Assembly: GCA_012656075.1 (NCBI GenBank)
Contig: JAAKBF010000149.1
Span: 372,001-436,000 of the forward strand
Length of the DNA stretch: 64,000 bases
From: Phytophthora hibernalis
Taxonomy: Eukaryota; Oomycota; Peronosporomycetes; Peronosporales; Peronosporaceae
Reading direction: 5' to 3'
Positions 33,722 through 44,400 of this stretch are shown here, in pieces; the stretch's first letter is position 1; every line of letters starts with the position of its first letter. Below the pieces are notes generated by a model. It was not told the DNA's origin and searched no databases. It worked only from the letters and a program-made list of their open reading frames with translations. The position numbers and the translations under genes were made by a program.

Positions 33722-33828
33722 GATATCAAAAGTGTCCAAATCGTACACCACCTCTACACCATCTCCTTAAGAACGCACCACACCAACTTGACATTAAGTT
33801 TGTGCCACACCAAACCACACTTCCGATC

Positions 33829-34739
33829 ATGATAAGCAGCTCCCGGACGCAGGTCAAGGCGCTGGCGCAGCGCCATTTCTCGACCAAAGCAGGCGCGGGC
33901 GGCATCGCCGGACCCAAGATCACGGGCGTTCTGCGCTTCTACAAGGATGTGGGCGTGAAGGACGTGCAGGAGGATCCCTCGGAGACTGGTGACGCGCCGC
34001 GCAAGCTCTTCGCCGTGACGCTGGACGGTAAAACGGTCAAGACGCCTCGACAGCGGCCAGTGCAGCTGCCTACACGCGCCATGGCGTTCGCGGTGGCCCA
34101 CGAGTGGGACGCACAGAGCCACGACATCCGCCCGGCCACGATGCCCATCATGACGCTGGCGTCCACGGCGCTGGACCTCGAGTTGACGTCCAGCAGCAGG
34201 GAAACCATCGACGAGATGCTGCACTACCTGCACACGGACACGGTGTGCTACCAGGTGACGGCCGACCAGCAGGACAAGCTCGTGGCATTGCAGCAGAAGA
34301 AGTGGAAGCCCATTCGCAAGTGGTTCGGCGACGCGTTCGAGGGAGAAGTGGACGTGAGCCACGGCAGCATCGACGCACTGGCGCACGATGTGCAGCTCGT
34401 GGACAACGTCCGCAAACACTTGGAGTCTCTCAACGACTTTGAGCTCACGGCCATGCGCACGCTCACGAAGGAGTGCAAGGTAAAATGGACGTAGAGGATG
34501 AGAGGAATGTGGTTGTTGACGAGCTTTTGGTGTTGTTGCAGTCTCTGATCACGGCGCTGGCGGTGTTCAAGCGCCATATCACAGCCAAGGAAGCGATGGA
34601 CATCTGCCGCTTGGAGGAAGAGTTCCAGATCAACAACTGGGGGCTCGTGGAGGGCGGCCATGACCTGGACCGCGTCAACTGCGCCGTGAAATTGTCGAGC
34701 GCGTCCTTCCTACTCTACTTGCTGGGAAACGAGCACTAA
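33829..34739 (+). CDS. ATP12: ATP synthase F1 assembly factor ATP12 (ATPAF2)
   Basis: Mitochondrial chaperone that binds the F1 alpha subunit before assembly with beta. One intron (34480-34541) gives 282 residues without breaks. The N-terminus ('SSRTQVKALAQRHFSTK') is Arg/Ser-rich without acidic residues, as a matrix-targeting presequence. The ATP12 core includes 'FAVTLDGKTVKTPRQRPVQL' (family signature LDGrxvkTP), 'AVAHEWDAQ', 'MPIMTLASTALD' and 'DTVCYQVTADQQDKL', and ends in 'GHDLDRVNCAVKLSSASF'. The length equals that of known ATP12 proteins. Start MISSSRTQ at 33829 is preferred to 33802 because it places the presequence at the terminus. Confidence 0.93.
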
Positions 34740-35605
34740 GTTGTCGTGGTGGCGTCGTGGACGCTGTATATTCCATAGAGATGCCGACGCCGAAGAAGCT
34801 TAGAAATCTAAGGTCAGTGCATTGCTGATGTTTTGGAGCTTGAGTACTTTTTGCTGTGGTTTTTTATTGGGAAGATATTTGGCAACTACCGGTATTCGTG
34901 ACAGCAGAAGCGAAGGCCAAAGCGATGATTTCGTTCTCACAGCACATGGTTTTAATTGATTCTCTCGTCCAACGGCGACCGAAACAGCTTCATTTTCTGA
35001 CCAAGAATCGTCGGCCCGTTGATCCACCGTGGTGCAGGTTGATACTTGTGACAATGCTGCTGTCGTCGTTCAGAAAGTCGGCTGTGCCCTAGACCCCAGT
35101 TTGGTGTTTGGTACGAAGTACTTCTAAGTACTACGAAGTATAAGATTATACTCTCGCCTGCAGCGCCATGACTTGGTTGTGTTCCCGCCAGCACAAAATC
35201 ATTCAGCTCTCCCACGAGTTATCGAATTTCAGTTGGAAATGATAGTCACAACCAAAGCTCACTGGAACCTGGATGTCCACGTGCGTTGTGGTTACAGATT
35301 GAAAGCAGGAAGACCAAAGGCGAACAACCTGTGTCCGTTGTGGAAAGTGTTGTCATCCATGTGGCGAAACCTTTCGAGTTTTCAATGGTCCGGATTAAAA
35401 AATGAACAAGCCAACATCCTGTGGAAGAAGACCAAGGCTGAGTCGTTTGTTATGCCAGATGTAGACATAGCTAACGAGGCCAACCGCGAGCTGTGCAAAT
35501 GCGAAGAGTGACAAATTTGTCATATTGACAAAGCGTTGCATGGACGCAGACGCAACTTTGTTGTCAATGACTTGTCATACAGTTTACATGGTTTATAGTT
35601 GATCT
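34740..35605 (+). other. Unassigned region with possible degenerate or multi-exon gene
   Basis: A possible first exon starts at 34781 (MPTPKKLRNLR, then GTCAGT). Downstream plus-strand frames show coding character ('RSEGQSDDFVLTAHG', 'VQVDTCDNAAVVVQKVGCAL', 'LVVFPPAQNHSALPRVIEF', 'FVMPDVDIANEANRELCKC' ending at 35511), but they do not join without frame changes and stop codons. I recognise no family. TACCGGTA occurs at 34887. It may be a decayed gene or a real gene with indels. Confidence 0.3.
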
Positions 35606-36635
35606 TTATGCGACTTGGTGCACACTTAGCACGTAAGGGAGACTGGAGACCTCTTCTTTTTCTGCCGTTGGGGTCTCGCTTGTGGCGGTGTTCTTGCTTG
35701 CGGTGGACTCCTTCTTCTTTTGTCGGAAAAGGAAAACCAAACCAGCACAACCCAGCACGAAGAAGAAGACACCGACAGGGATGATGAACCGAAGGTCACT
35801 CTTCCAGTCCGAGCCGTTGCTGTCTTCATTCGTTGCTGTTTTCTTGGGGCCCATTCCATTGCGAGGCCAGCACGGTTCTCCACTGTAGACAGTTATCAGT
35901 GTACTTGCTGTTAGGTTCTGAGACGAGTCGCGTGGTTTCGCTGGTGTCGTCGCGCGGGCAAAGGCCATCAGCTTGACGAACGAACATGCGGTTGTCGGAC
36001 GCAGCTTTGTATACCCTCGAGTCCACATCCTGCATGTTGATTGAAGCCGCAGCGTCATTTATCGCGATCTGCCCCTCCAGGTATTTGACAACAGTGTCCG
36101 AGATCGTGGTAGTGAAGGCCAGAGCGATCGTGTCGTTCTCCCCACAGTTGTTTCTCAGTCGATTCTCAACTTCGACGGCAGACAAAGCAGCTTTATCCTT
36201 CTCCCACGAGTCTTCCCACTCCGCCACCATAGTGCAGATCGATAGTCGTGTCGATGTCTTTGGACTGATCTCAAGAGCCTGGAACCTAGCCCAAAACGAA
36301 GTAAGCTTGCCCTCCTGCGTGCCGTCCTCAATCAGCGACCAACTCGCTGTCTGATACAGAACTCTGCTGTCCGCAGCAGTGGCATAGCCAGCGACTGCTT
36401 CAAGCCACGTGTCTGGGATTGTGTTGTTGGCCAGCAGAGCGATGTCAATCGTCTCTCCTTCAGTGGGGAACACTGCAGCCAGTGATGACGAGTTGTCCTG
36501 GACGTCGGAGTTGGAGATGACGGTCGCGATATTAACACTGCGGGAGGGATCGTAAGACCCGGTGAAGTCCGAACCAGCCGTGGCGTAGTGGGCTGCAGTA
36601 GCCAACGCGAGCACCAACAACCCCGAAGCAGAACG
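35606..36635 (-). CDS. Secreted type-I membrane protein of unknown function
   Basis: The N-terminus 'MRSASGLLVLALATAAHYATAG' has a clear signal peptide. A Thr/Ser/Asn-rich ectodomain of about 250 residues follows, with several N-glycosylation sequons ('NNTIP', 'DNSSS') and few cysteines. The C-terminal part in another frame gives one membrane span ('FIIPVGVFFFVLGCAGLVF') followed by a basic then acidic cytosolic tail. The frame change near 35840-35850 (GGGCCCC then AAAA) needs two more bases in total; two separate homopolymer losses would do it. The frame upstream of the signal peptide stays open to 36818 but is unlikely to be coding. I do not recognise the family. The cytosolic tail and lack of any enzyme motif suggest a surface or vacuolar membrane protein, but this is inference. 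Confidence 0.6.
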
Positions 36636-36901
36636 CATCGTCTCAAGGTGCTTGAAAATCGGGACGCTTGGCCCTGTCGGTGGAGAAGCAGAAGTGGGCT
36701 CTCCGCGTTGCGTTGGGAGAAAACTGCACCGATGGTCCATGCTGGTCCCAGATGTGGTGCATGGAAGCATTGCTAACGCAGGGTTGTACCGGCTCGTCCA
36801 ACTGTCTACGAACAGCAAATAATTACGAAGGTTTGCAACTCCTAGATTGTTTTAGCTTGGCCTTCTACATGTGTGGTAGTCTACTGCTCAAACACGGTCT
36901 C

Positions 36902-37838
36902 AATTGTGCTTACCGAGTGGTTCCAGACGACCTCCTTCATCTCGTTCGTCTGGAATTTGGTCGGTTGCAGGGCTTGGCCGTCCTTGCCGACCAGGTGCCA
37001 AGCCTGAGCTGAACTCGTCCTTGGTCAATGCCAGCACCATGGAGTTCGCGCATTCTTCCGGCGACCGCGCTATCATCGCTGATATCGCCTTTGCTGGAAG
37101 ACGCGCGTACCATGGCAAGTTGTTGCCAATCGAAGTCGCGACCACACCGGGTGTCGCGTGCATGAAACTCGCAAGAGGTGCCTTCTCCGAGAAGGCCTGG
37201 GCCATCAGGTCTATATTGTTGCAACATTGGTGGTCATTCACCTCTTACTGAAGAAGAAGAGTTTCTCAACGTACGAGTAGGTGGTGGTGAAGTCGGCGCA
37301 GCGCTTGAGAGTGAACGTCTTCTTGAGATCCAAGTCATTGACATCAGGTTTTCCTCCACTTGCTGCCGCCAGGATATTCAACACGAGCACCCCAGCACGG
37401 TTGAGTGTCGGAAGCAGGTCGTTGACGATCATAAAGCTACGAACAATATCGGATACCATGAGATCAGTTAGTCTCACCTTCACGGACAGCCTCACTCGCT
37501 CGGTTTACCGCCCGTAGTAGTGAGTCGACATCTTGACGTCGAGGCCTTCAGAGGTTTCGGTACGTCCATTGAAGGACAGAATGCCCGGTGACATGATGAT
37601 CCAGTCGAAAGATGTCTCCTTGTGCTTGTTCGTGAATTGTCGAACTTCGTGCAGGTTTGAGACGTCGAGCTTCACGTGAGTCACTTTGACGTCTGGATTC
37701 CTCTCCTTGACGGAAGGGATCAAGTCGGCCGGGCAAGAGCGAGAAGCTAGCGTTAGCGTCGTCACGAGTGGCGCCACTTCATGTGCTATTGCACGACCGA
37801 TGCCGGATGAAGCACCAACAACAAGAGCATGCTTACAT
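36902..37838 (-). CDS. Short-chain dehydrogenase/reductase (SDR) family, start uncertain
   Basis: Rossmann-fold oxidoreductase. 'HALVVGASSGIGRAIAHEV' is the TGxxxGIG cofactor-binding motif, then 'KLDVSNLHEVRQF', 'WIIMSPGI' (NAG-like position), 'LPTLNRAGVLVLNILAAAS' and, after introns, 'AQAFSEKAPLASFMHATPGV' and 'LPWYARLPAK'. Introns are near 37442-37515 and 37224-37270. The usual YxxxK catalytic pair is not evident around 'TTTYS'; the related fungal/oomycete SDRs of this shape also depart from it. The presumed ATG at 37838 is followed at once by TAA, and the frame with the Rossmann motif begins one base later, so the start is damaged or differently spliced. A related pseudogene lies next to it (38095-38882). 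Confidence 0.6.
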
Positions 37839-38094
37839 CTTGAGTTGAGAAGTGAGAGAGCAAAGGGACACCCTGAAAGATCTTACGAAGTGTGGATTGA
37901 GACCTGGATGTGTAGAAGTTCTATCGCAGTACTCAATCCTTGCTTCCAAACATTTCCTGCTTCCTCGTTCTTGCAGAGCAAGTGTCAGCCTCCGTTACAC
38001 AATTCATGCAGACCAACAACTACCGGTACGCTTGTTTCTCGTGAAAACTATTGCTGATTAGTGAGCGCTCCATCCGCCTGAGCACGAACGTTAG

Positions 38095-38882
38095 TCATGG
38101 GTGGCTCGCGTTCTGGTCAAGTACATCGTCAATAATGCCGGTCGAATGGTTCCACACGACATCTTTCAGCTCGTCCGTCTGAAACCTGGTCGCTTGTAGC
38201 TTCTCCGCGTTCTTGTTGACGAAGTACCATCCAGAGCTGAACGTGTCCTTCGACGCCATGAGCTTCGCAGTCCTCGGGGATCGCGCGATCAATGGAGTCA
38301 GGGCTTTGGCAGGAAGACGCACGTACCAAGGCAAGCCGTTAACGAGTGAAGTGTCAACTACACCAGGATCCGCGTGAATGAAGCTGGCAAGCGGTGTCGT
38401 CTCGGAAAAAGCCTGCGTCATCAGAAGCAGCAGCAAAATTGGTATTTAGCTTTTTGGTATCCAGAATAGGCTAATGCTTTCAACGTACGAATAGTAACGG
38501 TGACTTCACCGCAGCACTGGGAGTGAGTAAGTTTGCTTGAGGTCCAGGTCACATCAGGCTTGCCCCAGTGGTAGCAGCCAAGATGTTGAGTACACGAACG
38601 CTCGGGCGGTTGAGTGTCGAGAGCAAGTCTTGATCATGAACCTATGACCAATACAGTTAGCAACTCACAATTGGAAAAAAATATCACCAACCTTACCTTC
38701 TGGTGTAATGAATCGCCATTTTGTCCTTGATCGAAGGGATCAAATCGTCCGGGCATGAACGCGATGCTAACGTCAGTTTGGCCATGAGTGGTGCCACCGA
38801 TGCTAACGTCAGTTTGGCCATGAGTGGTGCCACCGATGCCAGATGATGCTCCAACGACAAGAGCGTGTTCGACGAGAACCAT
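38095..38882 (-). pseudogene. SDR pseudogene with internal tandem duplication
   Basis: A relative of the SDR at 36902. The N-terminus 'MVLVEHALVVGASSGIGG' runs into a 36-bp tandem duplication (38761-38836) that replaces the beta-alpha-beta region ('GGTTHGQTDVSI' twice). The central region is reduced to scraps with stops at 38440-38640. The C-terminal part is still readable ('TQAFSETTPLASFIHADPGV', 'LPWYVRLPAKAL', 'DTFSSGWYF'). The substrate-binding part is missing, so the product cannot be a working reductase. Confidence 0.7.
38798..38836. repeat. 36-bp direct tandem repeat (two units, second shown)
   Basis: The unit beginning gatgctaacgtcagtttgg appears twice head to tail in 38761-38836 and continues with a partial third start (gatgcc). 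It lies within the SDR pseudogene. Confidence 0.7.
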
Positions 38883-39094
38883 CTTGAATACAGTCGAGTT
38901 CTTGAGGTTTTCACTTGTCCGCAAATTGAGTTGTGAGGCATGAACACTTTGTGTCAGGGATCCGTCTTCAAAGAAAAATTACCACAAAGCGAAGTCAACC
39001 AGGTCAATTGAAGCGTATAGGCAAGTCAATCTACTCAGCTATGAGTCAGTCTACTCATCGTTCATGAAGAGCCAACGTTTTGAATCCCTGCTGC

Positions 39095-39860
39095 CTAATA
39101 AAATTTGGAGCGAGATTCAAAGAGCTCCGCTAGAAACTCTTCGACATCAGCAGGACGCTCACGAATGGCGGTGTTGGTTGCCAGTACCATGAGATGTCGG
39201 ACTTTGCGATCGAAGTAGAGCTGTCGCTTCAATTCCTGCACGACAAGCACGATGAATTAGAAGCTGACCCGCAAAAGAGGCCACGTCGCACACACCACAT
39301 AGTTATACTTCTTGAGATTGAGAGTTCCTCGCACTGCATTCGCGAGGAAGTCGGCTGCTTGGTCAGGCTGGTAAAGCAGTACCTCCTCTAACACTTTGGT
39401 CAAGACCGGGTCGATCTTCGTTGTCATGTACTGGTAGACCTCATCGAGTGCAGCAGTAAGGTGGGGGTCATGCTGTCGATAGCGTTCTTGCTCTAAACCA
39501 CAAGTAGTTTTCATTAGCGCTCATGCATGGCAATATATGCATTCAAAGTTCGAACACGGCACTTACCATCACGAATGGTAGCTGAGATGGCAACGCCTTT
39601 ATTGCGGGTCTTCTGTGTCGGTTGTTCCATGATGCAGCGCTGGTCTCGACGAAGTAGTTCTAGGAGGCGAAGAACCTGGTGTTGGAGGCACAAGAACCAC
39701 AGCAACGAAAATGATCCACAGCAAGGCTGACCTCCCGACGGCTCGTATTTTTAGGCGACTTGTTGTGAGCCTCATCTTCGAAATCGTATTCGCTGTACGC
39801 TTCCAACTGTTTACCACAAAAAGTTGACTGATCACCTTCGGCAGATACACGTCTGTTGTC
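39095..39860 (-). CDS. Small multi-exon protein with Dpy-30/RIIa-like helices
   Basis: Starts near 39860 with 'MTTDVYLPKVISQ'. Exons include 'EAYSEYDFEDEAHN', a helical piece 'EQPTQKTRNKGVAISATIRDG' (donor GTAAGT near 39567), then 'RYRQHDPHLTAALDEVYQYM' and 'KIDPVLTKVLEEVLLYQPDQ' followed by 'AADFLANAV', and last 'ELKRQLYFDRKVRHLM' to 'ERPADVEEFLAELFESRSKF' with stop at 39095. The pattern 'P(V/I)L..L...LL.QPxDxxxFLA..' resembles the RIIa/Dpy-30 dimerisation-docking helices found in flagellar and adenylate-kinase-linked proteins. The final exon has a second copy of that pattern. Exact exon ends in the first half are unsure. A flagellar role is possible but not shown. Confidence 0.55.
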
Positions 39861-39973
39861 ATGATGCTCCTTACTCCGCCAGGCTCGGGTGGGTACCTAC
39901 CCGCTCATTCGTCACTCCCAAAGCTGCTAGTGCTTTAGGTGGTACTGTGTTTTCTGCATACTCGCCGCTGCGC

Positions 39974-41064
39974 CTAGTGCTCTCCCTCGCTGGTCTTGCT
40001 GTTGCGGTGGTGGCCACCGTCGTTGCTGTCGGACTTGAAGAACGAGCGCTTGTTGTCACGTCCACTGTTGTCACGGCCACCCCGCCGATCGCTGCTGGCC
40101 AGAGGACTTGTCGCGAGAAAAGCGAGATCCCGTCGATGCGCGTTCACCGCTTGATCCCCCTTCACGGCCGTTGCCATCATTTTGTCCGAGCGCCACAGCG
40201 TCGTGTTGCGGAAGCTCGAGTTGTCGTTCAGCGATGTGTCGTGACGCTTGTACTCCAGCGCCACAAACTGCGGCAGGTTGAGTACTTTCCGCATCGTATC
40301 ACTGAAGCAGCATCAAGGCCACGCAAGCAGCACGTTGCGTGAGACAGGTAGTTTTCAACCTCAAACGTCCCCATACCTTACCGAATGCGGTAGCACGCCT
40401 CGTTGTTGTCAGCATTGCGGTTCCAGAGCGAGATGATATCCTCGTTGTAGCGGATCGAGATGACAGCGCCGCAGATCTCGTTGCCTACATCAAATTGTTC
40501 GCCAATGATGGCAAGCACCTGGATCGAGGCACTCCGTCAACACTTTCACCCGAACTCCGTCAGCTCAAAATCACGCACCAAATCTTCCCAGTAGCGCGAG
40601 GCGATGCCCTTGCGAAGGCGCACCATCCACTTGCCGCCTCGTCGATTGGCCGCGTCCTCCACATGGGCTTGATTCCTGTCTTGAAAGGTGGTAGTCCATC
40701 GTGTTGGGCAGATCGTTCGGCCGCACCAAGTGGTTGTAGACCTTCCAAAAGTCCTGAACCTACAGTAGACCAGCCACAACTACCAGTCAGCGGCCAATTA
40801 ATCCCTATCTGAAGCAGAAAAGACCCACCGTTTTGAAGTCACCCAGTCCTTTGATGCTCTTCTCGTAGCTCTCCTTTAAAGCACACAGCAATTGCATCAC
40901 AATGTCAATAATTGCACCAATATTAAACCAATATTAAAACACGGGAGGACCATACACTGACAGCCTTGTTGCCTGTGTTGCGCTTGATGTACCAGAAGGT
41001 GTACATGTTCTGGATGGGCGTCTCCACAGCTTCCTTCTCGACCAGCTTGTCTTCGCCTGTCATA
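39974..41064 (-). CDS. eIF4E family protein, class II (4EHP/eIF4E2-like)
   Basis: Cap-binding protein. Exons on minus: near 41064-40958 'VETPIQNMYTFWYIKR', 40873-40831 'YEKSIKGLGDFKTV', ~40759-40540 'QDFWKVYNHLVRP' to 'GGKWMVRLRKG' and 'RYWEDLVRDFELTEFG', ~40490-40380 'GNEICGAVISIRYNEDIISL', and 40303-39974 'DTMRKVLNLPQFVALEYKRHD'. The cap-stacking position that is Trp in eIF4E1 sits in 'YTFWY', as in the class II (4EHP) group; the second cap Trp ('PMWED') and 'NLPQ' tail also fit. A Ser/Arg/Gly-rich tail after the fold ('SSDRRGGRDNSGRDNKR') is unusual. One base seems missing at 40684-40686 (AAA on plus). The 5' exon upstream of 41064 is not resolved. Confidence 0.85.
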
Positions 41065-41416
41065 ACATCACATTACAATACAACAATAACAATTATAGCG
41101 TTAGGCAAATCCAATGCAGCACACGCGTCACATTTTCCACTATTCTCAATCCCACAGAGACCCCAGACGCCGACGAACAACTCAAATAGTAGCTTAAGCG
41201 CTTCTCTACAAGAATGCAACGTACTGTTGTGCTTCTCTTCCCCATGGCGCTGCGCTCGCGTCTCTTCTCGCCAACTACTGTCAGGGACCTATTGGTCCTC
41301 CGAATGATGATATTGTGGTGCTACGCGCTCGGATGTGTACCCTTTCACAATTCGTACTTAGCTGTGAATCCACTGTACTCCGTATTTTTCAACCAAATTT
41401 CAAACTTCGAAACGTC
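41065..41416. promoter_or_regulatory. 5' region shared by eIF4E2-like and CEP162-like genes
   Basis: This is divergent spacing of about 350 bp, which should also contain the unresolved first eIF4E exon. I do not see a clear motif. Confidence 0.3.
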
Positions 41417-44400
41417 ATGGCGGATTCAGACTCGGACGGTGAGTTCGAACGGTGCGTTGATGTAGGCCTTCCAGCTAGCGGTGACTGGAATTGATGATAT
41501 GACCATTTAGGTCTGGTGTTGAGAGTTATGGTCACACTTGAACCGTTCTCTAACGTGCAGTAGGAGCTTAATTATTTGTGGTTGAATTTTGGGACCAGGT
41601 TTCTGCAGGAAGATGAAGCTTCGCTATCTCCTGAACCCGCAGCACGTAAATCAAAACCCAGCGGAGCGTATACTACATTGTCAGCTTCAGCAGTAACGGC
41701 AGCAGCTGCAGCGCTATTGGCATCATCGAAATTGACCCAGAAACACAGGAACAAGAACAAAAATAAGGACAAAAGCTCGGACAAGAAGAAAAGCACCAAG
41801 AAATCGTCGAAAACGCAGCTCTCGGACTCGGAGGAGGCTCCTCCAAGTTACTATGATGACTATTCTACTGGACGAGGTGCTGATCTCGAGGATTCAGAGT
41901 ACGTGAGTGCGTGGGGGACTGTTGAAGTTGGAGATGAGATATGATGTCTGACTAGGTGTGTAGCGCCGATCCGTACGCTTTCGATATGAGTTCGTCAGCT
42001 TTTGCACCTCCTGCGATAGAAGAGGAGGAAACTGTAACGAAGAAGAAAAGCAAGAAGGAGGAGTTTAAGACCTTAGCTAGGAAGGCAGTTGCTAAGACCC
42101 CGGTCACGATGGAAGATCGCATTGCAGAGATCTTGCAGCGAACGGGAAGCACTCAGTTCCACGCCGACGACAAAAGTGACGAAGATGAAATCAGCGATAA
42201 GGTTTGTGGTTGATTCATGCTGGAACCATGCAGATAAGATCTTGTTTTCTAACTCGACGCCTTGCTGCAAAATAGGATGTTTCTCAAAGCAAAGAGATGA
42301 AGAATGCAGAGCACCTCATAGGAAATGAGAAGAACAATGGCGAGCAGGGAGGTCAACATGATGATGGAAAAGACAAGTATCATAGTGACAGTGATGCGGG
42401 GCACTCGAGCTTTTCTGACTCGTTGGGTGTGGGCTCAGCAGATTTTGAGGTTTGCCAGCTCTCGGAGGTTTCTCTCATGCTTGGTCCGCTCCTAAATAAT
42501 TGTTCACGATAACTCTTGTTACTGATGCAGGTTCGCTTACCGCTAAAGCCAAGTCGTGACCGGACACGTCTGTCGCTTGTAAGTTGAAGCAATATTTTGT
42601 TTTTGTTGCCCAAAACTAAAGTACTTTAGTGTTTTTCTATGAACAGTCTAGCCTCGACAGTGATAATTTTGTTGTCAACAGGGATGCTCTCACCAATGGA
42701 CTCGGTAGGAAGTACTTTGCACGATTCGAAAGATTGGTCTTCTGACATTGAAATGATCTTTTTATCATACTGAAGCAACGCCATCACGATATGAGCAACA
42801 ACAAATGACGTTCTCGAGGTCAGAGCAGGATGAGGACAGCAACGCAGAAAAGATGAATACGAAGAAGATGAGTTCGAGCTTGACCACACAATAGTTGAAG
42901 AGGACACAAATTCTATTCCGCCGTATTCATCGGCTCAAGATCAAGCAAATGATGAATTCCGTGACAAACCCGAGGAAACGTTTGTTAGTCAATTCGACAA
43001 GATGAAGGTGAGTAGTTCCAACGACAGCATGCACTTGAAGAGGGAAGTTGAGTATTGTATGTTGCATTCTGTTTGTAGGCCCTCTTGCTAGCCGATTCTG
43101 CCCCACTTCCAACACAGGAAACAAATAAGGAGAGCAAAACATTCAAGCGTTTGATTTGAGGGACTCCCAGATTCATTTGTATGCGAGTGCTTTAGACGCG
43201 AGCGATACGTTTGGCTATGGCGACGACGACTTTGAGGTACAAATGACTTGAGATGGTTCATCCTTGGCGGTACATGAATACCAGTTCTAATTTCCGTTTC
43301 TGTAGGCGACCGAGGGATCACGTTTAGCGAGTCCAGCAAAATTGGTCGACCAAAATGTATGGATATCCTTTTGATATGAATTGATGTATACACACATCTC
43401 ATGTGTATGGTGGGTGGGCTGGACAGATTGCCGGAACCGATCGAGACGACGGACAAGTGTCACGAGAAGCTGAATACAGCGCCGATTACGAAAATGATGT
43501 CTTTGAAGCCGATGCTGCCATCTTAAATGAACCGCCAGTAGCGATTCAATCGGAGATTCAATCATCGACCACTGGGGACACGCACTATCCTCTCATCAGC
43601 GACCCCGATGCTGGCAGAATCTCAAAGGTTGATGCCCTACTCGCCGCAAAATATGGCGACTTTTACGCCCTGGACGATGAAGATGAAACCCAAAACCCAG
43701 CACTCCATCAGCCAATAGACCAGGTATCGACAACAACTGGCGATCAAAACACGATCAAGAGTGCAGCAGCATCTGAAGTATTCATATCTCCCGCCGAGGA
43801 TGCAGAGTCCCCACCATCGGTAGGTCGACTCCTTAATGTGGTTTCCACGTTGTCGTGTAATGTGCCGACGAATTGACTAATGTTTGTATTCAGAGCCCGC
43901 CTCCGCCACCCCCTCCGGTAGACGACGGTGAAGAAGACGAACAAGAACTTCATCGCTTTACGTTGGATGGTCCGAGAACTAATGCCAAGACGTCAGTCGC
44001 AACACATAACCCAGCTCCAGTGGTAACTGAACGTGAAAGTCATTCAGTGCCGCCTTCAGCTGCTGACCGATTCCGCCAGATCGAGAATCACGTTGCCTCT
44101 CTACGTTTCCTTCAACCTGCTGGTACGCCAAGCATTGCTACTGCCAACTCGCCGTTTACGGAGCCTGTGCATCCGTTTCCGCCAAAGAATTGGCAAGTAA
44201 CCAGAATATGGCATCGGTTGCCCGTGCTCCTCTAATCGAGCCATTGTCGATGTCGTTTGACGCGGGACTTCTAGCTGAGGACGAGGATACGCAACACGAG
44301 ATTGATGAGTTTGTGCGAAGCTCCCAGATCATGCGACAAGAGAAGCGAATTGCATGGCAACGAGCGAGTATAGCAAGAGAGAATGGTTTGGTGTTACGTC

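Noticed and set aside
34800..35054. Minus-strand 84-codon frame
   Set aside because: No start context or homology; plus-strand text looks at least as coding.
35606..36635. RXLR or Crinkler effector
   Set aside because: There is a signal peptide, but no RXLR-EER or LFLAK motif, and a C-terminal membrane span is present.
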